NCBI GenBank assembly: GCA_004565275.1
Contig: SDOX01000158.1
Location: 238,583 to 302,582, forward strand
Length of the DNA stretch: 64,000 bases
From: Nannochloropsis salina CCMP1776
Taxonomy: Eukaryota; Sar; Eustigmatophyceae; Eustigmatales; Monodopsidaceae
Direction of reading: 5' to 3'
Shown here: positions 40,799-51,684 of the stretch, in pieces
Position numbering within the stretch: the stretch's first letter is position 1
Layout: each line of letters opens with the position of its first letter
Translations under genes and position numbers: made by a program
The notes under the pieces: model-generated
What the model was told of the DNA's origin: nothing
Databases searched by the model: none
The model's input: only the letters and a program-made list of their open reading frames with translations

Positions 40799-42520
40799 CA
40801 AAGCGAAGTCGCGGAGCTGCTGTAGGGTAAAAAGTCATGAAAAGGATGGGGCAATGTAACATACATAGTCCTAGTTAGTTCTAAGACGGCGAGTGCAAAT
40901 GCATCTCTGAAAGGCTTTGATTTGCGACGGTTGGGCCTTCATTCGGTATCTACACGTTTTGTGGCTCGGCCGACGGCGTGGGGGAAAAAGACTTGGATAA
41001 AGGTCCTGCCCGCCTCCAAAATGCAAAATTTGGTGTGCCACAATCGAAGGAAAGACTGAGGCCCCAAATGCCTATCAAGCGAAATCCCAAGCAAGAACAC
41101 GCCGCGCAGCGCCGAGAAGTCAACGTCAAGCCCGATGGACCCAAGAGCTACCGTAACACCCACGTAATACGAAAATTCAGGGACAGGGGTTCGAAAAGCG
41201 ATAAAGTCAAGGCCGATGGGGGCCCCGAGCAGTCGGCGGCAGACGGCGTTTCTGAAGTTGAAGCGCGCCCGACAGAGAATTAATACCGCGTGGACATGAC
41301 CACGCGTCACAGGAGGGAAATATAGGAAGGTAAAAACAGGTGTGTGAAGACTGACTTTGCTGTGGTTTTGGTCGGGTGGTCGAGGAGAAAAAAAAAGAGG
41401 ACGGTGCAAGGCTTTTCCTAGCAAGCAAGTTTCACCCTGCCTCCTTGATGCCCATTTGTTCTAGGCAGGACAGACAGGTTTCCTGGGGGTTCCTTGTTGT
41501 TAATTTCACCCCTTGATAGTGAATCCTGTTCCTGTAGAGTTTCTAGACCCTACCTGTGCACGGAAGGGGGCTTTTTATCGCCTGTCGCGCACGCGTGGGG
41601 TCCAAAAGCTGGAAAAAGAAGGCCGGGGGTGGAGGGGGGAGTATCTTTGAACGCTCTTCCTTGGAGAACGCCGCCTTGCCCTGAAGGACATTTTAGGAAA
41701 GCATCTGTGGCATGTTTTGGGACGGAACCACGCGACAAACTATGTCGTAGTGTATTCAGCCTGCAATTGGTTGAGTTCTTGATGTGCTTGTCTTGTGGGA
41801 TTTGTTGCAGGAGCATTTTTTCGGGCTTCCGAGGACGGAATCCATGCTTTCTTGGCCATCAACATGGCAGTCGACGTTCAGGCCTGGGGGCAAAGCCCTG
41901 TTTTATGCCCTACATGGGCGGTCCTACCGACTTGTCAAATCGATGCTGTGTCGCTTATGTCTCTACAGGTTACGTAGGCATTCTGAGCGCAAGGTGGATG
42001 CGTGCGTCTAATTGAATGGACGCTGTATGCGGGTTGAAAGGGAACAGTCTCGATTCTTTGTCGAGGCGGTTAGTAATTTTCCTCCTCCGAGCTAGTGTTA
42101 CTTGACGTCGCATTAATATATATATGCAACACTCTTATCTTACTACAAAACATTAATTTGGTAGTGTCAGCAATGGTTGGTGTGATTTAATCTCTTAGGG
42201 TTTCCAGGTTTTGTGTTGGCGGCACCGGCATTGAACTCTGATCACCTATGGATGAGAAATAAAGCAAAGCTGTTTATACGTCTCAAACCCATATTGAGGC
42301 ATGTGGCGCATTTTTGGATGTCTTAAACATATCAAACATCATACTGACATGCGTTTTGTGGACAGAGACAGCGTTATAGCTCCACGTTGACATAGGTGGC
42401 ACGTAAAAGGATTCACGCCCTGGAATGTGATCTCACGAAGTCCCCTTTCCGTCCCTGATCAAACACGTACCCCTCCAGGCGACTTGTTGAGAGTTCAACC
42501 CTGGTAGCAGCAGCAGCAGC
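40799..42520. promoter_or_regulatory. Long divergent intergenic region, NFU fusion / Pumilio
   Basis: 1.7 kb between head-to-head genes. Frames at 40939-41424 (-) and 41494-42015 (+) have no recognisable domain. An AT-rich stretch (ATTAATATATATATGC near 42112) might be a TATA-like element or simply composition. The Pumilio start is preceded by GCAGCAGCAGCAGC. Confidence 0.45.
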
Positions 42521-45500
42521 ATGGGTGGGGATGTACCAGTAGGAATAGAATCCAGTCATCATTCAAGAGTGACGTCCCTGGAGCGAGAGTCAGACCGCGA
42601 CTCTGAACAGCAGCTCTCTCCGATGGGTAGGACGGGTCAGGCGCGCAATGACTGCGATTCACCGGAGTACCACCTTCATAAGGCGCAAAGGGACAGCATG
42701 AGCAACGGTGAGAACACGGGCAGTCCATCTTTTTCCTTGCTGTACAAGGGAGAAGGGGGAGAGAAGGGTGGCGGAGGAAGCCGTTCCCCAAACGAGACGT
42801 CTCCAGAGACCAGCACCTCCGCCACCTCCTCCCTCTTCGGCTCCAACTCGGCGTCAGGATCGGGCTCCGACTCGGACGGAGAAGGGAGCGGTAACAGTAA
42901 CGCGGGCTTAAAGGCTGGCGAGGCTCCTGTGGGGAGCTCGGGCTCAGGAAGCCACCCTCACGGCCATGCCTCCGGCCCCCGCCCCTCGTTCTCCACACCG
43001 TCGCCGTCCCCCGCCGACTTCCTACTGGGCCACGCGACACCGCCGAGCAGCCGGGGCAAGGGAGGGGGAGGGAGCGGGAGTCCCTTGTTGGACGGTCCTT
43101 TCGGCGCGGACCTTTTCGGCGGTTTCCATGCTACCTCCGAGAGGGAGGGGCACCGACAGCAGCCGACGGACGGGAAGGAAGTGATAGCCCCACAGCGACG
43201 CTCCAATTCGCTGTCCCCGCCCTTGCCTGCCCTCTCCGTGCACGAGGCCCAGAGTGTGTTTGGTTCCACGGGCGGCCTCCGTCCGGGCGCCCCGCTGACC
43301 CCGGGAGGGCTGAGCCGCCGGGCCCGAGACAAAGGCTTCCATTCCACGCCCGGCGACGGCGGATTGGGGGCAGGGAGGGAGGGGGATGGAACGGGTATGT
43401 TCGATTTCGAGAAGATGGAGTACGAGCTGGCGGGTCTGGCCCGGAGAGGGGACAGGCGGCCGGAGCCAGGGAGTTCGGAGCAGGACGGACGAGGGGAGAC
43501 ACGCCGGCAGACATCAGAAGCAATGGGCAACGGTGGTCGAGGGCGGACCTTTGCCTCATTTGCACCGGCGGAGAGCCCCACAGAGGGCCTTCGCCACGCG
43601 AACAATTATGCCTCGTCATCTGCCTCCTCGCCGGCCCCCTCCCCCTCCCCCTCCTCTCTCGCCTCCTCGCGATCCTCGACCTCGCCCAACTCCTCTTCCA
43701 CCACGATCCAGCCCTTGGCCTTCTCTGGGAGCGGCGACGTCAGGTCTGAGGCTTCGCCGCTCGGCATGGCTGCGGGCTCTCCCTACCTGCTCCAGCAGCC
43801 GGCCTTCCCCTTTGGGAGCATGACGACCCCCGGCGATGGCTTGCAGGGGTACATACAGTCAGCGGCCAGCCCAGCTTCGGGCGCCAGAGCGTCTTCTTCC
43901 CCTAGGCCCGGACGGACAGAGGAAGGGGCGGGGATGGTCTTTGCCTACGGTCCCCATTCGCCGCTCGCCCCGGACAACCGAGTGTTCGGGCCCCCGGGGG
44001 GAGCGACCTTGCCGACGCAGGTCCACATCCCGATGGGGGCAGAGGGGCCGGTGGCCATGTTTCCTGCAGCCTTTGAGCAGCAACAGCTACAGCTACAGCA
44101 ACATCAGACGACGGCCGCGGGGAATGGTTTGCCGACGCATCTCATGACCACGGCGGGTCTGATGCCGTTGAGCCAGATCATCGCGTTGCATCAGCAACAC
44201 CAATTTCAGCAACAGCAGCAACAGCAGCGAGACAAGGGAGGGGCTGCTCTGCCCGCGAATCTCCCTTTCTCCCACATGACCCGAGGCATGGGGAAGACGG
44301 CGGGAGGGAGCGGCAATTTCAACGGCGCCGCCCACGGTAACCACGCCGGCGCGACCTTGGACAATATGGGCCACGGCGGAAGTGATTTCCCTGTATTGGT
44401 GGCGGGCAACACCAGTGTACACCCTGAGGGATCCTCGCATCCAGCGATGCTCCTGCACCCAACACGCCAACGCCAAGTGGGAGAGTCGCAACACCCGCAA
44501 CGGGCCTCGTTTGGCAGGACAGGCGCCAACCTGAATGCCCACGACACCGGCTCTCCCTCGACAGCCTCGCCCACTAGGAATCTGGACCCGTACGACGCGT
44601 TGTACTACGGGGGTACGGGTCCTGAGTTCAGGCAAGGCGGGGGAGGATTGTACGGCTCTGGGGGGGGGACGCGCCGAGGCGGAGGCCGGGACCGCAACGA
44701 CCGACGGGGCTTTGGAGGGAGCTTGAATGGAACGGGGAATACTGGCGGGGCAACATTAGGGGGAGGATCCTCTGCTGCAAATTTGAGCGGATTGTTAGCG
44801 AACTTGGGGTCTTTGGGCGGAGGAATGGCTGGTCTGGGCCTGGAATCGCTTTTGTTGAACGGCGTGTCCTCTCCCGCGTTGAAAAAACGCGTGGAACGTG
44901 ACCCGGATATATTGGCAGCATTGGCCTCGGCCACGCCCTCCCTGGAAGAGATTTTGAAGTCGTCGACGGTGCAGAGCCTCAGTCAGGATCAAGTTGGCTG
45001 TCGCTTTTTGCAGCTCAAGTTGGACGAGGCAGGCGCGGATGCCGCCACCATCATCTTCCAGCAAGCCAAGCCCTGCATGGCGGAAATGATGACGGACCCC
45101 TTTGGAAACTATTTGTTCCAGAAGATTCTGGACAAGACAAGTGAGCAAGAACGCGCGACCATCCTCTCCCTGGTGCAGGACGAATTGGTGAGCGGGGCCT
45201 TGAACTTGCACGGCACGCGGTCTGTGCAGCGGATTTTGGAAGTGTGCAAGACCAAGGATCAGGTCGCGACCATCACCGCCGCCCTTCGCCACGACGTGGT
45301 GCGGCTGTGCGTGGATGCCAACGGGAATCATGTCGTCCAGCGTGCGCTACAGCACTTAGGCTCGGAGGACCGGGCTTTCATTTTTGAGGCGGTCTCCCAG
45401 GCCTGTCTGGAGGTGTCCACGCACCGGCACGGTTGCTGCGTGATGCAACGCTGCCTGGACGCGGCAACACCCCTCCAACGCCGAGCCTTGGTCGCAGAAA

Positions 45501-46183
45501 TCGGCCGAAACTGTCTGCAATTGATGCAAGATCCCTACGGGAATTACGTGGTGCAGTACGTCCTGGACAGGTGTGCGGCGGATGAAATCCGTCCGGTGAC
45601 CTCCTGTCCCTTGGGGCGCATCACCTCCTTGTCCGTGCAAAAATATAGCAGCAACGTGGTAGAGAAATGCTTGGAGAAGGCCTCTGAAGACATCCAGAGC
45701 GCGTACATTGACGAAATGTGCGCTCCAGGAAACATCAAACACCTGATGCAGGACCAGTACGCGAATTACGTGGTCCAGCGTGCTCTGTCGGTAGCCACCC
45801 ACTCCCGAGGATTGCACCTGGTGGAGGCAGTGCGCCCGCATTTACATGCCATGCGCAACACGGCGGGGGGGCGGAGGATTTTGTCCAAAATCACCAAGAG
45901 GTTCCCAAACGTGGATCTGGGAGCGGACATGATGGCAGGGGGCGGAGCGGGAGGCACGGTGGGCAATAGTGGGGGTCCAGGGGGCTTCGTCTCGGGGATG
46001 AATAATGGGCACGGCTCTATGCACCATCCTGGACACATGCATGCATTGCACGGTGGTGGCCACCCGCCCCCTGTGCAGCACCACCCTCACCACCAGCACC
46101 CGCACCAGCATTTGGGTTTCCACCAGCACCGTTCGAACCAATCGCAGGCGCACTTTGGCGGGCATCACAGTGGATTCCGCTAG
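42521..46183 (+). CDS. PUM: Pumilio-family (PUF) RNA-binding protein
   Basis: Single exon of 1220 residues from the ATG at 42521. PUF proteins bind UGUA-containing 3' UTR elements and repress mRNAs. The first 780 residues are disordered: Ser/Gly/Pro-rich, then Gln/His-rich around residues 510-570. Eight PUF repeats span about 800-1135, with base-contact cores CRFLQ, NYLFQ, TRSVQ, NHVVQ, CCVMQ, NYVVQ, SNVVE and NYVVQ. By the established code the repeats 8 to 4 read U-G-U-A-U, so a UGUAUAUA-like site is predicted. Repeat 5 has Cys instead of the usual stacking Arg/Tyr at position 13, and repeat 3 has Thr in place of Cys. The tail is Gly-rich and then strikingly His-rich (QHHPHHQHPHQHLGFHQH). 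No intron is needed. Confidence 0.93.
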   Translation: MGGDVPVGIESSHHSRVTSLERESDRDSEQQLSPMGRTGQARNDCDSPEYHLHKAQRDSMSNGENTGSPSFSLLYKGEGGEKGGGGSRSPNETSPETSTSATSSLFGSNSASGSGSDSDGEGSGNSNAGLKAGEAPVGSSGSGSHPHGHASGPRPSFSTPSPSPADFLLGHATPPSSRGKGGGGSGSPLLDGPFGADLFGGFHATSEREGHRQQPTDGKEVIAPQRRSNSLSPPLPALSVHEAQSVFGSTGGLRPGAPLTPGGLSRRARDKGFHSTPGDGGLGAGREGDGTGMFDFEKMEYELAGLARRGDRRPEPGSSEQDGRGETRRQTSEAMGNGGRGRTFASFAPAESPTEGLRHANNYASSSASSPAPSPSPSSLASSRSSTSPNSSSTTIQPLAFSGSGDVRSEASPLGMAAGSPYLLQQPAFPFGSMTTPGDGLQGYIQSAASPASGARASSSPRPGRTEEGAGMVFAYGPHSPLAPDNRVFGPPGGATLPTQVHIPMGAEGPVAMFPAAFEQQQLQLQQHQTTAAGNGLPTHLMTTAGLMPLSQIIALHQQHQFQQQQQQQRDKGGAALPANLPFSHMTRGMGKTAGGSGNFNGAAHGNHAGATLDNMGHGGSDFPVLVAGNTSVHPEGSSHPAMLLHPTRQRQVGESQHPQRASFGRTGANLNAHDTGSPSTASPTRNLDPYDALYYGGTGPEFRQGGGGLYGSGGGTRRGGGRDRNDRRGFGGSLNGTGNTGGATLGGGSSAANLSGLLANLGSLGGGMAGLGLESLLLNGVSSPALKKRVERDPDILAALASATPSLEEILKSSTVQSLSQDQVGCRFLQLKLDEAGADAATIIFQQAKPCMAEMMTDPFGNYLFQKILDKTSEQERATILSLVQDELVSGALNLHGTRSVQRILEVCKTKDQVATITAALRHDVVRLCVDANGNHVVQRALQHLGSEDRAFIFEAVSQACLEVSTHRHGCCVMQRCLDAATPLQRRALVAEIGRNCLQLMQDPYGNYVVQYVLDRCAADEIRPVTSCPLGRITSLSVQKYSSNVVEKCLEKASEDIQSAYIDEMCAPGNIKHLMQDQYANYVVQRALSVATHSRGLHLVEAVRPHLHAMRNTAGGRRILSKITKRFPNVDLGADMMAGGGAGGTVGNSGGPGGFVSGMNNGHGSMHHPGHMHALHGGGHPPPVQHHPHHQHPHQHLGFHQHRSNQSQAHFGGHHSGFR

Positions 46184-48062
46184 GAGAGGTCTGAAAGCAG
46201 GACAGACGCGCGAGTGAAGAAGGCTTTCCGGGCGAGAAAATCGTGCGAGGGGTAAAATGGTTGAAAACTTACGCTGCTTAAGTATTGATGACGCTGCTTA
46301 AGTATTGATGACGCTGCTGAGAGAAAAGATCTGTATATGCATGGATGCAGGAGATATTCACGTTGTAGGCTTGCCGAGACCTTCGCACGGAGGGTACAAT
46401 ATAAGGGGCTGTAGAATATGTATCAGTCCTATATTATTTTAAGAATATAGTTTTAAGCATACACGGATTAACGTCCGTATAGCCGGGGGACTTGAGGACG
46501 CGTGGGCAAGGAAGATGTGCTGAAGGGAAATTGCAGTTAGGAAAGGGGCCAACAAGCAGCAAATCGAGCGGGCAGCTATGAGATGAAAAGGAGCAGTGGT
46601 GAAGAATATTGCAGTGCAAGTCAGGAGAGAGATTTACTTCGTCTCCATGACCGACTTCCTTCCTGCTAATTCCTCTCCATTTGTGATTGCGTGGTGCAGT
46701 CACAAACTTGTTTTCAGCTCATAGGGAGTACTCGAATATATGAATATAATGCGTCTGATATTGGAGATGGTCCATGGAAACAAAACGAGCGCTGTCGGGG
46801 ACAGACTTCACAAAATGTGCATCTTGCGGGATATCAGGCGCATGGCCAGGCATATGATTCAGGCTTCTGTGATCCTGTGGGTCCAAGCTTCTCTGAGAAG
46901 TGAAGGATCAAAGACTGGAGGCAGGAGGGGCATGTTATGGCCTCTATGTTCCAGTTGTGGTATGTATGTCGCGTGCGGGTCGCAGCGTCTACGTCGGATT
47001 CATGAGTTTGTAGGGACATTCATCATTCTATTTCCGGTTGACCTCGCATGTTAGGCAGCAAGGAAGTGGTGTATGGAAAGATGAGCGCGGTATTAATTTT
47101 CGTATTTATTGTACTACAGTATTTTTAAGTAATAGGCAATTGCCAGTCTCATCTTGTTTGTCTTCGCCTGAAGCCTCTGCGCCGAAAGGACACGAGGGAG
47201 GCGTAGTAGGAGTCAAACCAATCTTTGAAATTGCTTGTGTCGATGCACATAGCTGGCGACGTATTATTGAGCATACGAAGGTTTCCATAGCGAGGCAGTG
47301 AGGTCGAAAGAACGAAAAGAGAGCATGCAGGACAAAAGAACAGAGGACGACGAATGCGGGTATCCAGCGGACGGCGGGGACAAGTACGCGGAAAGAAGAG
47401 TGTGCCTGGTGGTGGAATCAGAAAGACAATTACGTAGTAGGATATTGGCAATGATACATGTCTGTAGACGTAAGGGCCGCCATGCTTGGAAGCAGGGAAG
47501 GGGAGAGTGCAAGAGAAGAACAGAAGGGGACCATAAGATGAAGAGGGGCACTCTCATTCCCGCCTCTTTACTGGGCACCGTTAAAATATACATTAACCAA
47601 AGAGAGCTGTTTAACTAAAAATTGAAAAAGGATTATTTAATGCTCATGACGATGATGTGACGAGCAGAAGACAAGACAGCAATGACGCGAAGACATGGCC
47701 GGGAAGCATGAGATATTCATTGGTAAGGATAAAGAACAGCTTACGTGCCACGGTTTATGAAGTATGCCCTTCACTTGAATCGACTTTTCTATACCCGTTG
47801 CACTTTGAAGCTAGTACGGGCTGAGGGACGACTTCTTATCTTAAAAAAAGGGCATTCAAAGTGCACAGACTTGAGAATCAATATACTCAGCCCCTGACTA
47901 GACAATATTACTTCCCATCGCTAGCTCATTATTTTTACTTACGGCTTCGGATCACACCTCTCCCGCATTTATCATTCTTCGTCGTCAAAAGTATCTATGT
48001 ATAAATAATACACCACCCTCATCCGCTTTCTCACGATTCTTGGAGTCGAAGAGCTTCGAGAA
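46184..48062. other. Long convergent intergenic region
   Basis: 1.9 kb between the Pumilio stop and the dipeptidase stop. It is more AT-rich than neighbouring genes, with a 20-bp tandem repeat near its start. Frames of up to 109 codons (for example 47264-47593, minus) have no recognisable features. An RNA gene cannot be excluded. Confidence 0.45.
46271..46318. repeat. Tandem repeat, 20-bp unit, 2.4 copies
   Basis: The unit ACGCTGCTTAAGTATTGATG occurs at 46271-46290 and 46291-46310, followed by 8 bases of a third copy. It lies about 90 bp after the Pumilio stop codon, so probably in its 3' UTR. Confidence 0.95.
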
Positions 48063-50529
48063 TTACGGGCCTAATGGCGCGTAGGTTTGTCGTACGCTCC
48101 ACTGTTGTCCGAGCCAGAAACCCAGCGCCGTACAAAGACCTGCCACAAAGCCCACAGCGGCCACGACCGTCGATGCGGTAAACCCTGCCCCTCTCTCGCC
48201 CGCCTCTCCTTCGGCCCTCCCCGATGATCTCACAGCCATAGCCGCCCCGTCCTTTTCCGTCACACTCTTCTTTACCCGTCCTCTAGCTTTCGCCGATACC
48301 CCTTGCTCCGGCAACACCGTAGGCGTGGAAGGAGGGAGGGATTCCGGTTCTGCCATTTGCAGGCTGTGATCGAAAAAGCCCGACACTTGGAGCCACCAGT
48401 ACGGGTAGAAGAGAAATTCCTGTTCAAATACCGGCGACTGCATATCTTTCACCTTGTAACCGTCACGGTAACGGGCAATGAGGGTGCGGAAAAGGTCTGC
48501 GATACGATGAAAAGGGGAACACGAGGAGGAAGGCGGTGAGTGCGTTGTTAGACTTCGAGAGGCGGCTTGAGCACATGTGGAAGGAACGTGTATCCACAAA
48601 GATCCTTACGTTCCCCTCCTTCTTCTTACTACACCTCCGCGCCCTTCTCAGGCCCTTTTTGCCACCTCCATCCGCATCCCCTCCCTCCCCTACCCAGCCT
48701 CACCCACCGTTCCAAGTTCTCAAGGCAACCTCCGCCGCTTTTCCCGCCTGCTCCGCCAGCACCTCCCGCGCTCCCTCCATGTCCCCAGTGGCCAACAGGG
48801 CCATGGCTTGCGAGTCGCTCGTCTCCGCGTCGAGGAACAACGGGGCTTCCAAGCTCCGTTGCGCAGCCTCCACGTCTTGACGGATGTAGCGGTAAAACCG
48901 AGTGGCCCAATTGCCCACCGAGGCGGCCGCCCAGTAATTGCACGTGTCCGTGTATTGGAATAGAGATCCTTGGGTGTACGAGGGGGGCAGGGAGGTCGAC
49001 GCCACGTACAGGGGGGTGTAAGTGCTCATGGCTGGCATGTACTGACAGATCCATACGCGCGCCGCCACCAGGTTGGGCAAATGGCTGCGGGACTGGGTGA
49101 CCGTCGAGTACGAGGTCCGGAACAGCGAGATGGAGCGTTCGTAGAACCCGGCGCCGGCCTGTAAGAGCGTCACGTTTTCGCCCAGATTGGCGGCGGGATC
49201 GTACCGGTTCGGGTCCCCGTACGGTCCTGCGGCCACACCCTGCGTCAAATCGTAGGCAGTGCCTTCGTAGTGATCGCGTTGGTAGCGCATCAGGTCCTGG
49301 GGTGTCAGGAGCTTGTCGGGCCGGACGGAGAAGGGGTAGCTGTCCCCGTAATCGTCGACGGTGGCGGGGAGGGACGGGGCGAGGGAGGGGGCAGCCAGCG
49401 TGAAGACTCGCCACACCCGCCGGGTCGCGTAGGCGGAATGCACGCGCAAAAAGCCGTACACGTGGAGGAAATCCAAGTCGCCGTCCTCAGGGGACCAGAG
49501 CCGGTGTTTCTCCGCCACGCGCCAGAGATTGTTCGAGTGCATGAAGTCGTCCGAGTGATTCCGGGGAATGCCACGGATGATGAACTGGTTGGCCACAAGG
49601 GAGAGGTGCTCGTCCGGCACCCGTTGGGCGGCCCATATCGCGGCCGTCCCCGTGTCGTCGGGGAGGATGTGGAAGATCCAGGCCTCTCGGGGATCCCCCA
49701 CGGTCAAGGCTTCGCCTGCCTCCGCGATGATGTCGTCCATCTGCCCGTCCCACTGAGCCCCATAGTATCCGTACCGGGTGGCCAAGTCCCCCATCGTCTG
49801 GATGGCACAGCGCGCGGTCCTGCACCGTTCCAAAGCAATGGAGCTCAGCTCCCCGATCTCCAATAAGGCCTGTCCTCCGTTTGGGACGCCGCGGGGCTTG
49901 GTCCAGAAACGGCCACTGCACGTGCTCTCCCCTATCGCCACCTGATGCTCGTTCTCGATGCCGTACAGGCCTTCAATCAAGGCGTACGTGTGCCGGACTT
50001 GAGGAATGTGCCCGATGATTTGGCTGAAGCCCTTTCTTTTCCATGCCCGGGCTTGAGGCAGGCTGGAGTCCAAATTCGCGGGCTCCCAGGTCGGACTCCG
50101 CCCCTCCTGGACCCGCCGGGGATAGGCCGAAGCGAACAAGTATATGGGCCGCTGGGCGCCCGCGGGCCAGTCCCGGGCAGGCACCTTGGCGAGGCGGAAA
50201 TCGCATTCGGCACAGTCGGCGGTATGCGTGGTCATCGTCGACCCGTCCACGCTGGCCTTGGGCCCTACTATGATGGTGGTGCATCGGTCGGTCCCGGGGC
50301 TGGGGGAGATGCGGTCAGGGTAGAACGGGGACGCAGGGAGGGAGGAAGAGTAGGGCACATGGACGTGGGAGACTAAGGCATTGCTGGGAGGGTGCTCTGA
50401 TGCTTGGTTTGGCTGGAGAGCAGAGTGGAGGGCGCCTGATCTCTCGAGGGGTGGCGGAGGGACTGAGACGGTGCAGTGGGAGATGGCGAGGAGGATAAAA
50501 ACACGAAGACAGAGGCGAGTCCCAGACAT
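48063..50529 (-). CDS. Family C69 dipeptidase with C-terminal membrane anchor
   Basis: Two exons, 50529-48708 and 48496-48063 (join G|AC keeps frame), 751 residues. C69 peptidases are N-terminal-nucleophile hydrolases that self-process to expose a catalytic Cys. A signal peptide (LRVFILLAISHCTVSVP) starts the protein. The catalytic region is TDRCTTIIVGPKASVDGSTM then THTADC, with Cys at about residue 83, followed by the family blocks GIENEHQVAIGESTCSGRFW, GDPREAWIFHILPDDTG and VPDEHLSLVANQFIIRGIP. Exon 2 ends the globular part (FYPYWWLQVSGFFDHSLQM), then a Ser/Lys linker and a single membrane helix (VVAAVGFVAGLCTALGFWLG) with a short tail. A membrane-anchored lysosomal or surface enzyme is inferred; the anchor is unusual for the family, and an about 80-residue propeptide would be removed. 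Confidence 0.86.
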
Positions 50530-51684
50530 ATTGCGGAGTGTGGTGGATGGTGCGGGTAGAGCTTAAAGGGAAGGAGAGGACGACGAGGAGGGAGACCCCG
50601 AAGAGAAAAAAAGTGGTGACCGTGACGGAAGGAATCACAAATTCCGTTGCCAGTATCCACTTTCCCTTTGGATTTTGGATTGTCAAGCTCGGACTTTACT
50701 TCGTTGTGGTAAATTCAAAGAAGGAGCCCCAGATAAGCCGACAAAAAATGACGGACGAATTAAAAAGACCTTGTCTTGGGACCCTAGGCGAACAACCTGT
50801 ACATTGAGTGCTGAGAGAAGGAAGCGAGACACAAGTACAGTCAGACGATTGAGCGTGACTGTGGTACCGGGGAAGAGGTGGAGAAGCCAACGTTCACGCA
50901 CAAATGTGCCAACAACTTTCAAGACTTCTGGTTTTCCCGTAGTAAAAAAAACTGTCTTGCATCCAGCCAGGCACACGCGTCAGATGTTTTAATAGGCTTG
51001 TAGAAGCATGGGGGAATGCTAGCCAGGAAGCAAAACACGACGACCCTCGACGTAAATTTCTCATCTGTATTTTAACTCCCATAACGATGTGCTCAGGATA
51101 AAACGCCAAGGTGCATTTTTGGGGCCAACGTGTTTGGCCGCAGACGATTTTCCGGGTATTCTAAGAGGGACTGACCCGTCCTAAAGACCGCGATACGCTG
51201 CTGCCGCCTTGCCATCCGCATTGAGGCCCCACGGGCGGGAAAGCAATCCAACTTTGGTAACTTCTGGATTTTTTATTTAAATAAAAAGGATAAGACGAGA
51301 GCGGGGGAAGATAGTCCTGAGAATTAATGTGGGGGAAGACGTGAATGGTTTACTCCAAGCGAACGAATCTTGAATGTACTCGCTCAAGCACTTCTCTCAA
51401 TAAAACGAATTTGTAGCAGCAATCATTCCCATCAACAATACCTTTGGAACTGATCTTTATCACCACTCTGTCAGATGCCCTTGTTGTTTTTCGTGCGACC
51501 TTGGGCAGCAAAGTTAACGAGTGCGCAAACTTAGATCATCGAGATTTACCATGAATTCAAAATCAGTTCTTTGCCTCAGTTATCAGAACACGACTGGTGA
51601 GGGCACAATTCTTTGTTTCAAATTACTTGCATGGGATGGCAACACTGACAAGAATCTGGTGTGGCTCGTCTTCTTCGCCCACCG
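50530..51684. promoter_or_regulatory. Intergenic region upstream of the dipeptidase
   Basis: 1.15 kb between the dipeptidase start and the 3' end of the gene on its right, both on the minus strand. Rather AT-rich from 51240 on. No gene recognised; must include the dipeptidase promoter. Confidence 0.4.

Noticed and set aside
40939-41424. 161-codon minus-strand frame between NFU and Pumilio, and the overlapping plus-strand frame 40978-41283
   Set aside because: Neither has a recognisable domain, a convincing leader or splice pattern, and they overlap each other on opposite strands. Left as intergenic.
42958-43605. 215-codon minus-strand frame within the Pumilio gene
   Set aside because: Antisense shadow of the disordered Ser/Gly/Pro-rich region. 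No recognisable sequence.
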